From Pontixanthobacter luteolus (GTDB lineage Bacteria > Pseudomonadota > Alphaproteobacteria > Sphingomonadales > Sphingomonadaceae): a stretch of DNA of 64,000 bases. This document shows positions 9,385 through 18,031 of this stretch, one piece after another (within the stretch, counting starts at the first letter, position 1; every line of letters starts with the position of its first letter). The position numbers were made by a program, and so were the translations under genes. The notes under the pieces were generated by a model. That model was not told the origin of the DNA and did no database searches. It worked only from the letters and a program-made list of their open reading frames with translations. The stretch covers positions 930,001-994,000 of the forward strand of contig NZ_WTYP01000001.1 in NCBI RefSeq assembly GCF_009828095.1, in the 5' to 3' direction.

Positions 9385-9987
9385 TCAGTCGGGCTTCTTG
9401 GCCACGCCGACCATTGCCGGGCGCAGCAAGCGATCCTTGATCATGAAGCCGGCCTGCATTTCCTGAACGATGGTGCCCGGTTCGTGCTTGTCCGAAGGGA
9501 CTTCCATCATTGCCTGATGCTGGTTCGGATCGAGCGGCAAACCCATGGATGCGATGCGGGTGATGCCGTGCTGGCCGAAAACCTTGTCCAGTTCACGCTG
9601 GGTTGCCTCGATACCGGCGACCAGCCCCTTGAACTTTTCGTCATCGCGCAATTCCTGCGGCACGGAATCGAGCGCGCGCGCCAGATTGTCGGACACCGAC
9701 AGAATGTCGCGGGCAAATCCGGTTGCTGCATAGGCGCGTGCATCGGTCACGTCTTTTTCCATCCGGCGGCGGACGTTCTGCGTTTCGGCTTTGGCGTAAA
9801 GCGTTTCCTGCTTGGCCGCTTCCAGATCACTGCGCAGCCCGGCTAGCGCTTCTTCAAGCCCGCCTTCCCCGCTTTGATCTTCGTCACCATCATCAAGGAA
9901 TTCCTCGGGCACGCCCTTCAGTTCCTCTTCGACAGCCTTATCCTGTGCGTCGGACCCACTGGGTTCCGGCTTGTTCGTATCCGTCAT
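9385..9987 (-). CDS. grpE: Nucleotide exchange factor GrpE
   Basis: Releases ADP from DnaK and so resets the Hsp70 cycle. The 200-residue protein has an acidic disordered N-terminus (about residues 1-45), a long coiled-coil helix, and the C-terminal beta domain with the family motif IASMGLPLDPNQHQAMM. Length is typical. It follows hrcA on the minus strand with a 34-base gap and is probably co-transcribed from the CTTG-type promoter upstream of hrcA, which links it to the dnaK promoter regulation. Confidence 0.96.
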   Translation of the reverse strand: MTDTNKPEPSGSDAQDKAVEEELKGVPEEFLDDGDEDQSGEGGLEEALAGLRSDLEAAKQETLYAKAETQNVRRRMEKDVTDARAYAATGFARDILSVSDNLARALDSVPQELRDDEKFKGLVAGIEATQRELDKVFGQHGITRIASMGLPLDPNQHQAMMEVPSDKHEPGTIVQEMQAGFMIKDRLLRPAMVGVAKKPD

Positions 9988-10021
9988 TTGAAATGTTCCA
10001 CCTGAACGATGTTCTGTCTGA

Positions 10022-11065
10022 TTACCCGATTAGTTTCCCGAGGGATCGAGCTGTAAAATCAACCATGGGGACGACACGCGCGTAATTCAACCGAGTTGGG
10101 CCTATCACACCCAGTACTCCCACCACTTTTCCTTCGCTGTCACGGTATGGCGATGCAATGACCGATGAACCTGAAAGCGAGAACAGGCGGTTTTCAGAAC
10201 CTATGAATATGCGGGTCGATTCGGCTTCGCGCGCGTCTTCCAGCAGTTCGGCGACCGATTGTTTGCTTTCCAGATCATCCAGCAACGAACGGACCCGCTC
10301 CAGGTCCTGGATTGCCCCGTCGTCGAGCAGATTGGCCTGACCCCTGACGATCAGGACCGGGCGCTGTGCCGGATCCTTCGTCCAAACCGCGAGTCCGCGC
10401 TGGACAAGATCGCTGCTCGCATTGTCCAATGCTGAATGTCCTGAGGCGATTTCACGGCGCAGTTCGCCTGCCGCCTCGGCCAGCGTCTTGCCCGAAAGGC
10501 GCGAATTGATGAAGTTTGAAGCCTGTTCAAGCACTGACGGGTCGGCGGGAGTGGATAGATCGACCACCCGGTTTTCAACCTGCCCGTCGAGGCCCACCAG
10601 CACGGCAAGCACTTGCTGCGCCGATAGCGGCACTATGCTGAATTGGCGCAGGCGTACTTCACGCTGCGGCACCATGACCATGCCGGCCGCACCCGAGATA
10701 TCCGAGAGCAGCGAACTTGTTGCTTCCAGCGCCTGTTCGATCGGACCGGGTTCGCCCAGCCTTTGTTCGATAGCGGTACGCTCTTCTTTCGAAGGTTCCG
10801 CCACTTGCATCATCCCGTCGACGAACAGCCGGAGCCCGGTATCCGTGGGCATCCGGCCAGCGCTGGTGTGCGGCGCCGCAAGCAAGCCCAGTCCTTCCAG
10901 ATCTGCCAGTACCGATCTGATTGACGCCGGGGACAGGTTCACCCTGCCATCGGTGGCCAGCATTTTGGATCCAACGGGCTGCCCATCAGCGAGATACCCC
11001 TCCACCACGAGCTGGAAAATCGCCCTTGCGCGCTCGGTTAGCTCATTGAGTGGAACATTCGACAT
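10022..11065 (-). CDS. hrcA: Heat-inducible transcription repressor HrcA
   Basis: Represses class I heat-shock genes (classically groESL) by binding CIRCE operators and needs GroEL for activity. The 347-residue protein begins with a winged-helix domain ([21 protein letters not shown], then an [10 protein letters not shown] recognition region near 50-60) and continues with the GAF-like and inserted dimerisation domain ending in a [15 protein letters not shown]-like tail. I searched the upstream 40 bases for a CIRCE repeat and see none, so autoregulation here is not supported; groESL is not in the window. Divergent from rph. Confidence 0.95.
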   Translation of the reverse strand: MSNVPLNELTERARAIFQLVVEGYLADGQPVGSKMLATDGRVNLSPASIRSVLADLEGLGLLAAPHTSAGRMPTDTGLRLFVDGMMQVAEPSKEERTAIEQRLGEPGPIEQALEATSSLLSDISGAAGMVMVPQREVRLRQFSIVPLSAQQVLAVLVGLDGQVENRVVDLSTPADPSVLEQASNFINSRLSGKTLAEAAGELRREIASGHSALDNASSDLVQRGLAVWTKDPAQRPVLIVRGQANLLDDGAIQDLERVRSLLDDLESKQSVAELLEDAREAESTRIFIGSENRLFSLSGSSVIASPYRDSEGKVVGVLGVIGPTRLNYARVVPMVDFTARSLGKLIG

Positions 11066-11072
11066 AGGTACA

Positions 11073-11100
11073 ATCTAATCACTGGCCTTGCGGCCTCAAG
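11073..11100 (-). promoter_or_regulatory. Putative RpoH-type promoter of hrcA-grpE
   Basis: On the minus strand CTTGAG (11100-11095) and TTAGAT (11078-11073) are 16 bases apart, the same layout as the putative dnaK promoter. The -10 ends only seven bases before the hrcA ATG at 11065, so a start site at the usual distance would give a nearly leaderless message. Confidence 0.4.
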
Positions 11101-11149
11101 CCCCTTGCGCCTAACGCAGCCGCAACAAACGATCAAAGGACTTCAATTT

Positions 11150-11863
11150 ATGCGACCTTCCGGCCGCGCGCCTGATGAAATGCGCGCCATCTCTTTCGAA
11201 ACAGGCTTTACCAAGCACGCGGAAGGCTCTTGCCTGATCAGCTGCGGTGATACGCGCGTGCTTTGCACTGCAAGTGTCGAAGAACGGATCCCGCCATGGC
11301 TGCGCGGCAAAGGTGAAGGCTGGGTCACCGGTGAATATTCCATGCTGCCCCGCGCCACGCACACACGCGGCGGACGCGAAGCTGCCAAGGGCAAGCAAAG
11401 CGGGCGGACACAGGAAATTCAGCGTCTGATCGGACGCTCCCTGCGCGCAGTGGTCGACATGAAGAAACTTGGCGAGCGTCAGATCACTCTGGATTGCGAT
11501 GTGCTTCAGGCGGACGGCGGCACCCGCACTGCTTCGATTTCCGGAGCATGGGTGGCCCTGCGCCTTGCCATCAATTCGCTGATGGAAGCCGGTGCGATCA
11601 AGGATGATCCGATCACCGCGCAGGTCGCTGCGATCAGCTGCGGCATCTACAACGGCACCCCGGTTCTGGATCTGGATTACGCCGAAGACAGCAACGCCGA
11701 TGCCGATGCCAATTTCGTTTTGATCGAAGGGGGACAAATCGCCGAAGTTCAGGCGACCGCAGAAGGCGCGACATATGACGAGGAAGGTCTGCTGCGCCTG
11801 CTCCGACTGGCCAACATCGGCTGCGACGGTATCTTCGCCGCACAGCGAGCTGCGACCAAATGA
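11150..11863 (+). CDS. rph: Ribonuclease PH
   Basis: 3'-to-5' phosphorolytic exoribonuclease that trims tRNA 3' ends. From the ATG at 11150 the protein is 237 residues, the standard RNase PH length, beginning [12 protein letters not shown] as in the family; AAAGGA nine bases upstream supports this start over a TTG at 11105. The active-site regions are visible: the [10 protein letters not shown] strand, the [19 protein letters not shown] segment binding phosphate and [19 protein letters not shown], and [19 protein letters not shown]. First gene of an rph-rdgB-hemW-xerC run; the rph stop overlaps the rdgB start as ATGA. Confidence 0.97.
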   Translation: MRPSGRAPDEMRAISFETGFTKHAEGSCLISCGDTRVLCTASVEERIPPWLRGKGEGWVTGEYSMLPRATHTRGGREAAKGKQSGRTQEIQRLIGRSLRAVVDMKKLGERQITLDCDVLQADGGTRTASISGAWVALRLAINSLMEAGAIKDDPITAQVAAISCGIYNGTPVLDLDYAEDSNADADANFVLIEGGQIAEVQATAEGATYDEEGLLRLLRLANIGCDGIFAAQRAATK

Positions 11864-12486
11864 CCAGGCGCCTCGGCTCCGGCTCGCTCGTCATTGCGAC
11901 GCATAATGCGGGCAAGCTGAGAGAAATTTCTGCGCTGCTGGAGCCGTATGGCGTGAAATGCCTTTCGGCAGGCTCACTGGGCCTGCCGGAACCGCCGGAA
12001 ACCGGAACGACCTTCGCCCAGAACGCGCTGATAAAGGCGCGCGCAGCGGCAGAAGCTTCGGGGATTGTCTCGCTCGCTGACGATAGCGGTCTGTCAGTCG
12101 CCGCACTGGATGGCAGGCCGGGCGTGTACACTGCCGACTGGGCAGAACGCCAATGGTTTGAAGGACCTGCGGGCCGGGACTGGTATATGGCGATGGGCAA
12201 GGTCGAAGGTATGCTGGCCGAAAAAGGCCCCGATGCGCCGCGCGATGCGTGGTTCTCCTGCGTCCTGGCTATTGCCTGGCCGGACGGGGAAAGCGCGGTT
12301 TACGAAGGCCGCATCGATGGTGCCCTCACGTGGCCGCCACGCGGTACAATGGGCTTTGGATACGATCCCGTTTTTGTTCCGGCAGGCATGGACCAGACCT
12401 TTGCGGAACTTGATCCGGCGCAGAAGCACGCGATGAGCCACCGGGCAGATGCGTTCGCCAAGCTGGTCAGTGAACAATTTGGCTAA
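11860..12486 (+). CDS. rdgB: XTP/dITP diphosphatase (RdgB/HAM1)
   Basis: Hydrolyses non-canonical purine triphosphates (ITP, dITP, XTP) to monophosphates, keeping inosine and xanthosine out of nucleic acids. The 208-residue protein shows the family substrate loop [13 protein letters not shown] near residue 12, [21 protein letters not shown] around 70-90, and the C-terminal [12 protein letters not shown] and SHRADAF motifs. Start overlaps the rph stop, implying translational coupling. This rph-rdgB adjacency is common in alphaproteobacteria. Confidence 0.96.
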   Translation: MTRRLGSGSLVIATHNAGKLREISALLEPYGVKCLSAGSLGLPEPPETGTTFAQNALIKARAAAEASGIVSLADDSGLSVAALDGRPGVYTADWAERQWFEGPAGRDWYMAMGKVEGMLAEKGPDAPRDAWFSCVLAIAWPDGESAVYEGRIDGALTWPPRGTMGFGYDPVFVPAGMDQTFAELDPAQKHAMSHRADAFAKLVSEQFG

Positions 12487-12514
12487 TGCCGGACTTGGCG
12501 GCTAAACTGAGATT

Positions 12515-13666
12515 ATGGCCCGCGCGCTCTATATCCATTGGCCCTTCTGCCTCAAAAAATGCCCTTATTGCGACTTCAATTCCCATGTTCGCAGCACGGT
12601 TGACCATGCCCGGTGGGAAGCTGCGCTGATTGCAGACATGCGGCATGAGGCGGCGCTGGCAGGCGGCGAAACGCTCAAGTCGATATTCTTTGGCGGCGGC
12701 ACGCCTTCTTTGATGCCGCCGGAACTGGTCGGATCACTGCTCGGCGAGGCTGAACGGTTGTGGGGCTTCGAACCTGATATCGAAATCACGCTGGAGGCAA
12801 ATCCATCTTCCGTCGAAGCGGCGAAATTCGCCGGTCTGGCTGATGCCGGAATCAACCGGGTCAGCCTGGGTCTGCAATCGCTGCGCGATGATCAGTTATC
12901 CTTCCTCGGCAGGCTTCATTCGGTAGACGAAGGGATAAGAGCGCTGGAGGTCGCGCAGCGTCATTTTACCCGGACCAGTTTCGACCTGATCTATGCGCGT
13001 CCAAAACAGACAGCAGAGGATTGGGCGGATGAACTTTCGCGCGCGCTGTCGTTTGGAACGGACCATCTCTCGCTCTACCAATTGACGATTGAACCCAATA
13101 CGCGGTTCGCGACCGATGTTCGGATCGGGGCATTTGCTCCGCTGGATGATGACCCGTCGGCAGACCTGTTCGAACTGACCCGCGAGATGACGGCTGCCGC
13201 CGGTATTCCCGCTTACGAGGTCAGCAATCATGCGCGGCCCGGGCAGGAAAGTCGTCACAACCTGACATACTGGCGGTATCAGGATTACTGCGGGATCGGC
13301 CCCGGGGCGCATGGCCGGCGCGGCGGAACCGCGACCCTGCGGCACAAGAAGCCGGAGAATTATCTCCAATCTGTCGGCATTCACGAAAACGGGCTGAAAG
13401 AAGAGCGAAAACTCACCGACAGTGAGAGCGCGTCAGAAGCATTGCTGATGGGCCTTCGTCTGGCAGAGGGGATTTCACTTGCAGAAATATCCACGCGTTT
13501 CGGCATTGCCGTTGCGGATCTGGTGGATGCTGGAAAGATCGCAACATTTCGCGACCTCGGCTTCCTGAGTGCGGGCGAAGACAGGCTTCGAGTTACATGC
13601 AAGGGTATGCCTGTCCTCGACGCATTACTCGGCGAGATTGTCAGCGCCGAACTGGTCGAGGCATGA
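12515..13666 (+). CDS. hemW: Radical SAM heme chaperone HemW
   Basis: Radical SAM protein that binds heme and inserts it into target proteins such as respiratory enzymes; formerly misannotated as an oxygen-independent coproporphyrinogen oxidase. The 4Fe-4S cluster motif CLKKCPYC is at residues 12-19 within YIHWPF. It is followed by FGGGTPSLM, the SAM-binding VSLGLQSL strand and a GIGPGAHG segment near 266, then the C-terminal HemN-type domain. At 383 residues it matches HemW. The stop overlaps the xerC ATG. Confidence 0.95.
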   Translation: MARALYIHWPFCLKKCPYCDFNSHVRSTVDHARWEAALIADMRHEAALAGGETLKSIFFGGGTPSLMPPELVGSLLGEAERLWGFEPDIEITLEANPSSVEAAKFAGLADAGINRVSLGLQSLRDDQLSFLGRLHSVDEGIRALEVAQRHFTRTSFDLIYARPKQTAEDWADELSRALSFGTDHLSLYQLTIEPNTRFATDVRIGAFAPLDDDPSADLFELTREMTAAAGIPAYEVSNHARPGQESRHNLTYWRYQDYCGIGPGAHGRRGGTATLRHKKPENYLQSVGIHENGLKEERKLTDSESASEALLMGLRLAEGISLAEISTRFGIAVADLVDAGKIATFRDLGFLSAGEDRLRVTCKGMPVLDALLGEIVSAELVEA

Positions 13667-14562
13667 GCAAAGCGGATGTTCTCGAAGATTGGGGCAACCA
13701 TCTGGCACAGGGACGCCGCCGTTCACCGCATACAGTCAGGGCATATCTTGCCGCGGCAAGGCTGCTGATCGAACGCACCGGTGCCGCTAACTGGGCCAGC
13801 CTCGCCCAGCTGAATACGGCGCAGCTTCGCGGGCATTTGGCCAGCCGGCGGCAGGATGGGCTGAGCAATGCGTCGACCGCCCGCGAACTTTCCGCGATCA
13901 AATCCTTCGTCAAGTTTGCCCGCGAACAGGCAGGATTGGCCGAAGAAGGCGCGCCGCGGCTGAGAGGCCCGCGCATCAAGAAAGGCCTGCCCCGCCCCGT
14001 CACGCCGGATGATGCGACCAACATTGCCGACCTCGTCGAGGGCATGGCTCAGGATGACTGGGTTGGTGCGCGCGACAGGGCTGTGTTGCTGCTGCTTTAC
14101 GGTGCCGGGCTGCGCATCGCAGAGGCTCTCTCGCTGAATGGTAATGATGTGCCGCTGGGCGAAACGCTGGCTGTTACCGGCAAAGGCAACAAACAGCGGA
14201 TCGTGCCGATCATCCCTGCCGTGCGGGAAGCTGTCGCGCAGTATGCCGCGCTGTCGCCCTGGCCGATCGAACCAGACAAGTCGCTGTTTCGCGGGGTAAA
14301 GGGCGGCCCGCTAAGCCCCGGAATGGTTCAGAAGGCGATGGCCCGTGCCCGCATTGCGCTGGGCCTGCCGGCTACCGCGACCCCGCACGCGCTGCGACAC
14401 AGTTTCGCCACGCATCTGCTGGGTGCCGGCGCGGACCTCAGAAGCCTGCAGGAACTGCTTGGCCACGCCAGCCTCGGCAGCACGCAGATTTACACGAAGG
14501 TCGACGCAGCGACCTTGCTCGACACCTATCGCGGGGCGCACCCGCGCGAGCGGGACGATTAG
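13663..14562 (+). CDS. xerC: Tyrosine recombinase XerC
   Basis: Chromosome-dimer-resolving recombinase acting at dif with XerD. From the ATG at 13663 (overlapping the hemW stop as ATGA) it is 299 residues, normal Xer length. The SAM-like core-binding domain covers about 1-90. Catalytic residues are all present: Arg151 (GAGLRIAEAL), Lys174 in TGKGNK, His242-x-x-Arg245 (HALRHSFATHLL), His268 (LLGHASLGSTQ) and nucleophile Tyr277. Context is chromosomal housekeeping, not a mobile element, which favours XerC over an integrase. Confidence 0.93.
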   Translation: MSKADVLEDWGNHLAQGRRRSPHTVRAYLAAARLLIERTGAANWASLAQLNTAQLRGHLASRRQDGLSNASTARELSAIKSFVKFAREQAGLAEEGAPRLRGPRIKKGLPRPVTPDDATNIADLVEGMAQDDWVGARDRAVLLLLYGAGLRIAEALSLNGNDVPLGETLAVTGKGNKQRIVPIIPAVREAVAQYAALSPWPIEPDKSLFRGVKGGPLSPGMVQKAMARARIALGLPATATPHALRHSFATHLLGAGADLRSLQELLGHASLGSTQIYTKVDAATLLDTYRGAHPRERDD

Positions 14563-15518
14563 AGCCGCGCCTCGATAGCGTCCCAGATGCGGCCCGGCGT
14601 GTCGGTGCCGTTGAACTTGTCGATTGCGACAATCCCGGTGGGCGAAGTGACATTGATTTCGGTCAGCCATTTGCCGCCGATCACATCGATCCCGACAAAC
14701 ACCAGCCCGCGTTTCTTGAGTTCCGGCCCCATGGCGGCACAGATTTCTTCCTCACGTGCGGTAAGGTCGGCAGCCTCTGCATAACCGCCCTGCGCCAGGT
14801 TTGAGCGGAATTCGCCCTTGCCCGGTTTCCGGTTGATCGCCCCGGCAAATTCGCCATCGACCAGCACGATACGCTTGTCGCCCTCCGACACTTCAGGAAG
14901 GAATGGCTGGACCATGTGAGGTTCCGGCCATGTCTGATTGAACACTTCGAACAGGGCAGAGGTGTTCATCCGGTCATCGCCGATCTTGAAGATGGCTTTC
15001 CCGCCATTGCCATGCAGCGGTTTCACGACAACGCTGCCGTGTTTGTCCTGGAACGCGCGCACATCTTCTACCGACCTTGCAATCAGCGTGGGCGGCATGA
15101 AGCGTGCGTAATCCAGCACGAACATTTTTTCAGGTGCGTTCACCACCTCGCGCGGGTCGTTGATGACCAGCGTCTGCCCCTTGAGCCGGTCCAGCAGCAA
15201 GGCGGAGCTGATATAGCCAAGGTGGAACGGCGGATCCTGCCGCATCAGGACCACGTCGATATCCTGCGCCAGATCGATCCGGCGTCGTTCGCCGATCGTA
15301 TAATGATCGCCCTCCACCCTCTGGACCTTCACCGGCGCGGCATGGGCGGTAATCCTGGCACCGGGAGCATCGCCTGTCTCATAGGCAAGCGAGGCGACAT
15401 CGTAGTGCCAGACTTCCATCCCCCGGTCCTGCGCTGACAGCATCAGTGCGAAACTGGAATCGCCTGCAATATTGATCGAATCCATCGGGTCCATCTGGAC
15501 AGCTACGCGCAGGCTCAT
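14559..15518 (-). CDS. gshB: Glutathione synthetase
   Basis: ATP-grasp ligase joining gamma-glutamylcysteine and glycine, the second step of glutathione synthesis. Length 319 is typical. The N-terminal MDPMDSINIAGDSSFALM segment, the DVVLMRQDPPF motif, the ATP-grasp VVKPLHGNGGKAIFKI loop, and the C-terminal FVGIDVIGGKWLTEINVTSPTG metal-binding strand are visible. Its stop overlaps the convergent xerC stop by a few bases. Downstream of yraN and rsmI on the same strand, as in many proteobacteria. Confidence 0.96.
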   Translation of the reverse strand: MSLRVAVQMDPMDSINIAGDSSFALMLSAQDRGMEVWHYDVASLAYETGDAPGARITAHAAPVKVQRVEGDHYTIGERRRIDLAQDIDVVLMRQDPPFHLGYISSALLLDRLKGQTLVINDPREVVNAPEKMFVLDYARFMPPTLIARSVEDVRAFQDKHGSVVVKPLHGNGGKAIFKIGDDRMNTSALFEVFNQTWPEPHMVQPFLPEVSEGDKRIVLVDGEFAGAINRKPGKGEFRSNLAQGGYAEAADLTAREEEICAAMGPELKKRGLVFVGIDVIGGKWLTEINVTSPTGIVAIDKFNGTDTPGRIWDAIEARL

Positions 15519-15544
15519 GTTCTATTCCTGTTTTCCGGCTGCCT

Positions 15545-15895
15545 TCATGGCTGCCATGCATTGACGATGTGGCGAGGGAACGCGCCCGGCGCAAGGAGGA
15601 TCACGTCAACGCGAATATCCTCGCCATCGGCCGCATATTTGTGCGCGACTGCTTCCAAGGCAGAGGCCACCCTGCGCAGCCGGTATTCATCAATCGCGTG
15701 ATCGAGATCGACCGCCTTCTTCCGCCATTTGACTTCGATAAATGCGACCACACCGCCCCGCCGTGCGATCAGGTCGATTTCGCCAAGCGGGGTCTTGATC
15801 CTCTGGCCCAGTATCGACCAGCCCTTCATGCGCAGCCACATTGCCGCGCGGCGTTCACCGTCACGGCCGCTTTGTTCGGCAATTTGCCGCTTCAT
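15545..15895 (-). CDS. YraN/UPF0102 family nuclease-fold protein
   Basis: A 116-residue member of the UPF0102 family with a restriction-endonuclease-like core: the RGEIDLIAR-type motif appears as PLGEIDLIARRGGVVAFIEVKWR, giving the Glu, Asp and Glu-x-Lys of the PD-(D/E)xK nuclease site. Proposed roles in processing branched DNA remain uncertain. The start overlaps the rsmI stop by four bases, so the two are translationally coupled; the neighbourhood rsmI-yraN next to an LpoA-type gene is conserved as far as E. coli. Confidence 0.9.
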   Translation of the reverse strand: MKRQIAEQSGRDGERRAAMWLRMKGWSILGQRIKTPLGEIDLIARRGGVVAFIEVKWRKKAVDLDHAIDEYRLRRVASALEAVAHKYAADGEDIRVDVILLAPGAFPRHIVNAWQP

Positions 15896-16752
15896 TTCCC
15901 GCGCAGTTCCATGGCACGGTTGTAGAGAAGTTTGCGGTCGAGCCCGGTTGCCTTGGCAACCTTGGCAACGGCCTGCGATGCTTTCATGTCTTTCAATGCT
16001 TCGGCCAGCATGGCGTCGGCATCCTCAGCATTGGCTTTCTGTTTGGCCGGGGGTGAGACCATCAGCACGATTTCGCCCTTTGGCGGATGCTGCGAATAAT
16101 GCGCTGAAAGTTCATCCGGTGAACCTGTGCGGCATTCTTCGTGGAGCTTGGTCAGTTCCCGCGCCACTGAAACTTCACGCCCGGGCAAAACCGCAGCAAT
16201 CGCATCCAGCGATTTGAGAAGCCTCGGCCCGGTTTCGTAAAAAACCAGCGTCGTATCAACCGGAGCAAGTTCGGCCAGAACATCGCCGCGCGCCTTGTCC
16301 TTGTTGGGAAGAAATCCCGCAAACAGGAACCGGTCATTCGGCAGCCCGGACAGGGTCAGGCCGGTAACAACCGCGCAGGCACCGGGCAGGCTTGTTATTT
16401 CAATCCCCTGCTCGCGTGCATCGCGGACCAGCCGATAACCGGGATCGGAAATCAGCGGTGTCCCTGCATCGCTTACCAGCACCACGGCGCGGTCGCGCAT
16501 CGATGCGATCAGGCGCTGGCGGTCATTATCCTCGCTATGATCGTTATAGCGCCAGAGCGGCTTGCTGATTCCCAGATGCTTGAGCAGCTTGCCGGTGACG
16601 CGCGTATCTTCGCAGGCGACGCCATCGCATCGCTTCAATACGTCTACTGCGCGGAGCGTTATATCGCCAAGATTGCCAATCGGCGTAGCGACTATATAGA
16701 GACCGGCAGACAGAGTAGCCGGTTTGGCATTTGAGGGGGCATTGCTGGTCAC
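15892..16752 (-). CDS. rsmI: 16S rRNA (cytidine(1402)-2'-O)-methyltransferase RsmI
   Basis: SAM-dependent tetrapyrrole-methylase-fold enzyme that 2'-O-methylates C1402 in the ribosomal P site. Key strands: LYIVATPIGNLGDITLRA, CEDTRVTGKLL, VLVSDAGTPLISDPGYRLV and LPGACAVVTGL. I place the start at the GTG at 16752 (about 286 residues) because the longer frame reaching 16788 runs into the leader of the divergent lipoprotein gene and lacks family-like sequence. The C-terminus carries the short RsmI HTH-like extension. Confidence 0.93.
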   Translation of the reverse strand: MTSNAPSNAKPATLSAGLYIVATPIGNLGDITLRAVDVLKRCDGVACEDTRVTGKLLKHLGISKPLWRYNDHSEDNDRQRLIASMRDRAVVLVSDAGTPLISDPGYRLVRDAREQGIEITSLPGACAVVTGLTLSGLPNDRFLFAGFLPNKDKARGDVLAELAPVDTTLVFYETGPRLLKSLDAIAAVLPGREVSVARELTKLHEECRTGSPDELSAHYSQHPPKGEIVLMVSPPAKQKANAEDADAMLAEALKDMKASQAVAKVAKATGLDRKLLYNRAMELRGK

Positions 16753-16790
16753 TGCATCCCAATGGACCAAGCATGAGAGGGATCGCAAGG

Positions 16791-17975
16791 ATGAAGCGTT
16801 TTAATTTGGGCAATATCGGTATCAATCGCCGCAGCTTGATGGTTGCCGGCACGGCAGCGTTGCTGGCTGGCTGTCAGGTGATACCGAAGGGCCCGACCAC
16901 TTCGACCAGCGGGCCTGCCACCGGGCCGACGCCGGAACCGAGCGCCACAGCGCTGCCGACTGACGAAACGCGCCACCGGATTGCACTGTTGGTGCCGTTG
17001 TCCGGCGACAATGCAGATGTCGGCAATTCGATCGCCAATGGGGCAACCATGGCGCTGCTCGACACCAATGCGTCTAATCTACGGATCACAACCTATGATA
17101 CGTCACGCGGTGCCCGCGATGCGGCACGCAAGGCGGTGGCCGATGGCAACAAATTGATCCTCGGGCCGCTTCTGGCAAATAATGTTCCGCTGGTTCTGGC
17201 AGAGGCACGCCCCGCCAACATTCCGCTTATTTCCTATTCCAACGACGCGACCGTGGCCGGTCCCGATGTGTACGTGATGGGCCATATTCCGAACCAGTCG
17301 ATCGAGCGGACAATCGAATACGCACAGAAGCGCGGTTCGCGCCAATTTGCTGCGATCATCCCGGAAGGTGACTATGGAACCGCAGCACAGGCGGCACTTG
17401 AAAAGGCCATCCGTGCCGCTGGCGGCCGGCTTGTCGCAACCGAAAGCTATCGCCGAGGCAACACTTCGATTGTCAGCGCAGCGCAGCGCATCGCCCAGCG
17501 CAGCGGTGTCGACACTGTGCTTATCGCGGACGGCGCACGCCTCGCGGCTCTTGCGGCGGGCGAACTGAAATCGGCCGGGACAACATCCTATCAGTTGCTG
17601 GGTACAGAACTGCTCAGCGGCGAGGCAAGCGTGCCGCGCACCTCCGCGCTGCGCGGGGCATGGTTCTCTGCCGTCTCGGATGACCGGTTCAAAAGGTATT
17701 CCGACAGTTACCGCCAACGGTTCGGCAATCAGCCGCACCGTATTTCGACGCTCGGCTTCGATAGCGTGCTGCTCACGCTGAAGGTTGCGCAAGACTGGAA
17801 AGTCGGACGATCCTTCCCACAGTCGCAAATGTACGAATCTGGCGGTTTCCTTGGCGTTGACGGCCCGTTCCGCTTCATGCGTAGCGGCGTTGCCGACCGG
17901 GCGATGGAAGTTCGCGAGGTGCGCGACGGATCGGTGGTCGTGGTAGAGAAAGCCCCCTCGAACTTCGCTGACTGA
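16791..17975 (+). CDS. LpoA/LppC-like lipoprotein, penicillin-binding protein activator family
   Basis: A lipoprotein with N-terminal RRSLMVAGTAALLAGC; Cys28 is the lipobox residue and the twin Arg hints at Tat export. After a Thr/Pro/Ser-rich linker the protein has the type-1 periplasmic-binding fold: IALLVPLSGDNADVGNSI, LILGPLLANNVPLV and a DTVLIADGARLAAL strand. In E. coli the homologue LpoA activates PBP1A from the outer membrane; in alphaproteobacteria only the C-terminal domain is shared, so function here is family inference. ATG 16791 follows GGGATCGCAAGG; an ATG at 16773 is possible. Divergent from rsmI, the conserved arrangement. Confidence 0.85.
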   Translation: MKRFNLGNIGINRRSLMVAGTAALLAGCQVIPKGPTTSTSGPATGPTPEPSATALPTDETRHRIALLVPLSGDNADVGNSIANGATMALLDTNASNLRITTYDTSRGARDAARKAVADGNKLILGPLLANNVPLVLAEARPANIPLISYSNDATVAGPDVYVMGHIPNQSIERTIEYAQKRGSRQFAAIIPEGDYGTAAQAALEKAIRAAGGRLVATESYRRGNTSIVSAAQRIAQRSGVDTVLIADGARLAALAAGELKSAGTTSYQLLGTELLSGEASVPRTSALRGAWFSAVSDDRFKRYSDSYRQRFGNQPHRISTLGFDSVLLTLKVAQDWKVGRSFPQSQMYESGGFLGVDGPFRFMRSGVADRAMEVREVRDGSVVVVEKAPSNFAD

Positions 17976-17990
17976 CGATAAAGACTGAGT

Positions 17991-18028
17991 CCCGCTTGTA
18001 AGCGCGTGAAACGCGGGCTTATAGCGGG
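17991..18028 (+). promoter_or_regulatory. Imperfect hairpin immediately upstream of parE
   Basis: CCCGCT at 17991-17996 pairs with AGCGGG at 18023-18028, with further AAG/CTT and CGCG/CGCG pairing inside. The 3' arm contains the only purine-rich stretch (GCGGGA) before the parE ATG at 18032, so folding would hide the ribosome-binding site. It may instead be the terminator of the upstream lipoprotein gene, but there is no T run. Confidence 0.4.
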
Positions 18029-18031
18029 ACA

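Noticed and set aside
11066-11149. Search for a CIRCE operator upstream of hrcA
   Set aside because: No TTAGCACTC-N9-GAGTGCTAA-like repeat found in the intergenic region.
13663-14562. Integrase marking a genomic island
   Set aside because: Length, context and overlap with hemW fit chromosomal XerC; no att repeats, tRNA target or mobile genes follow.
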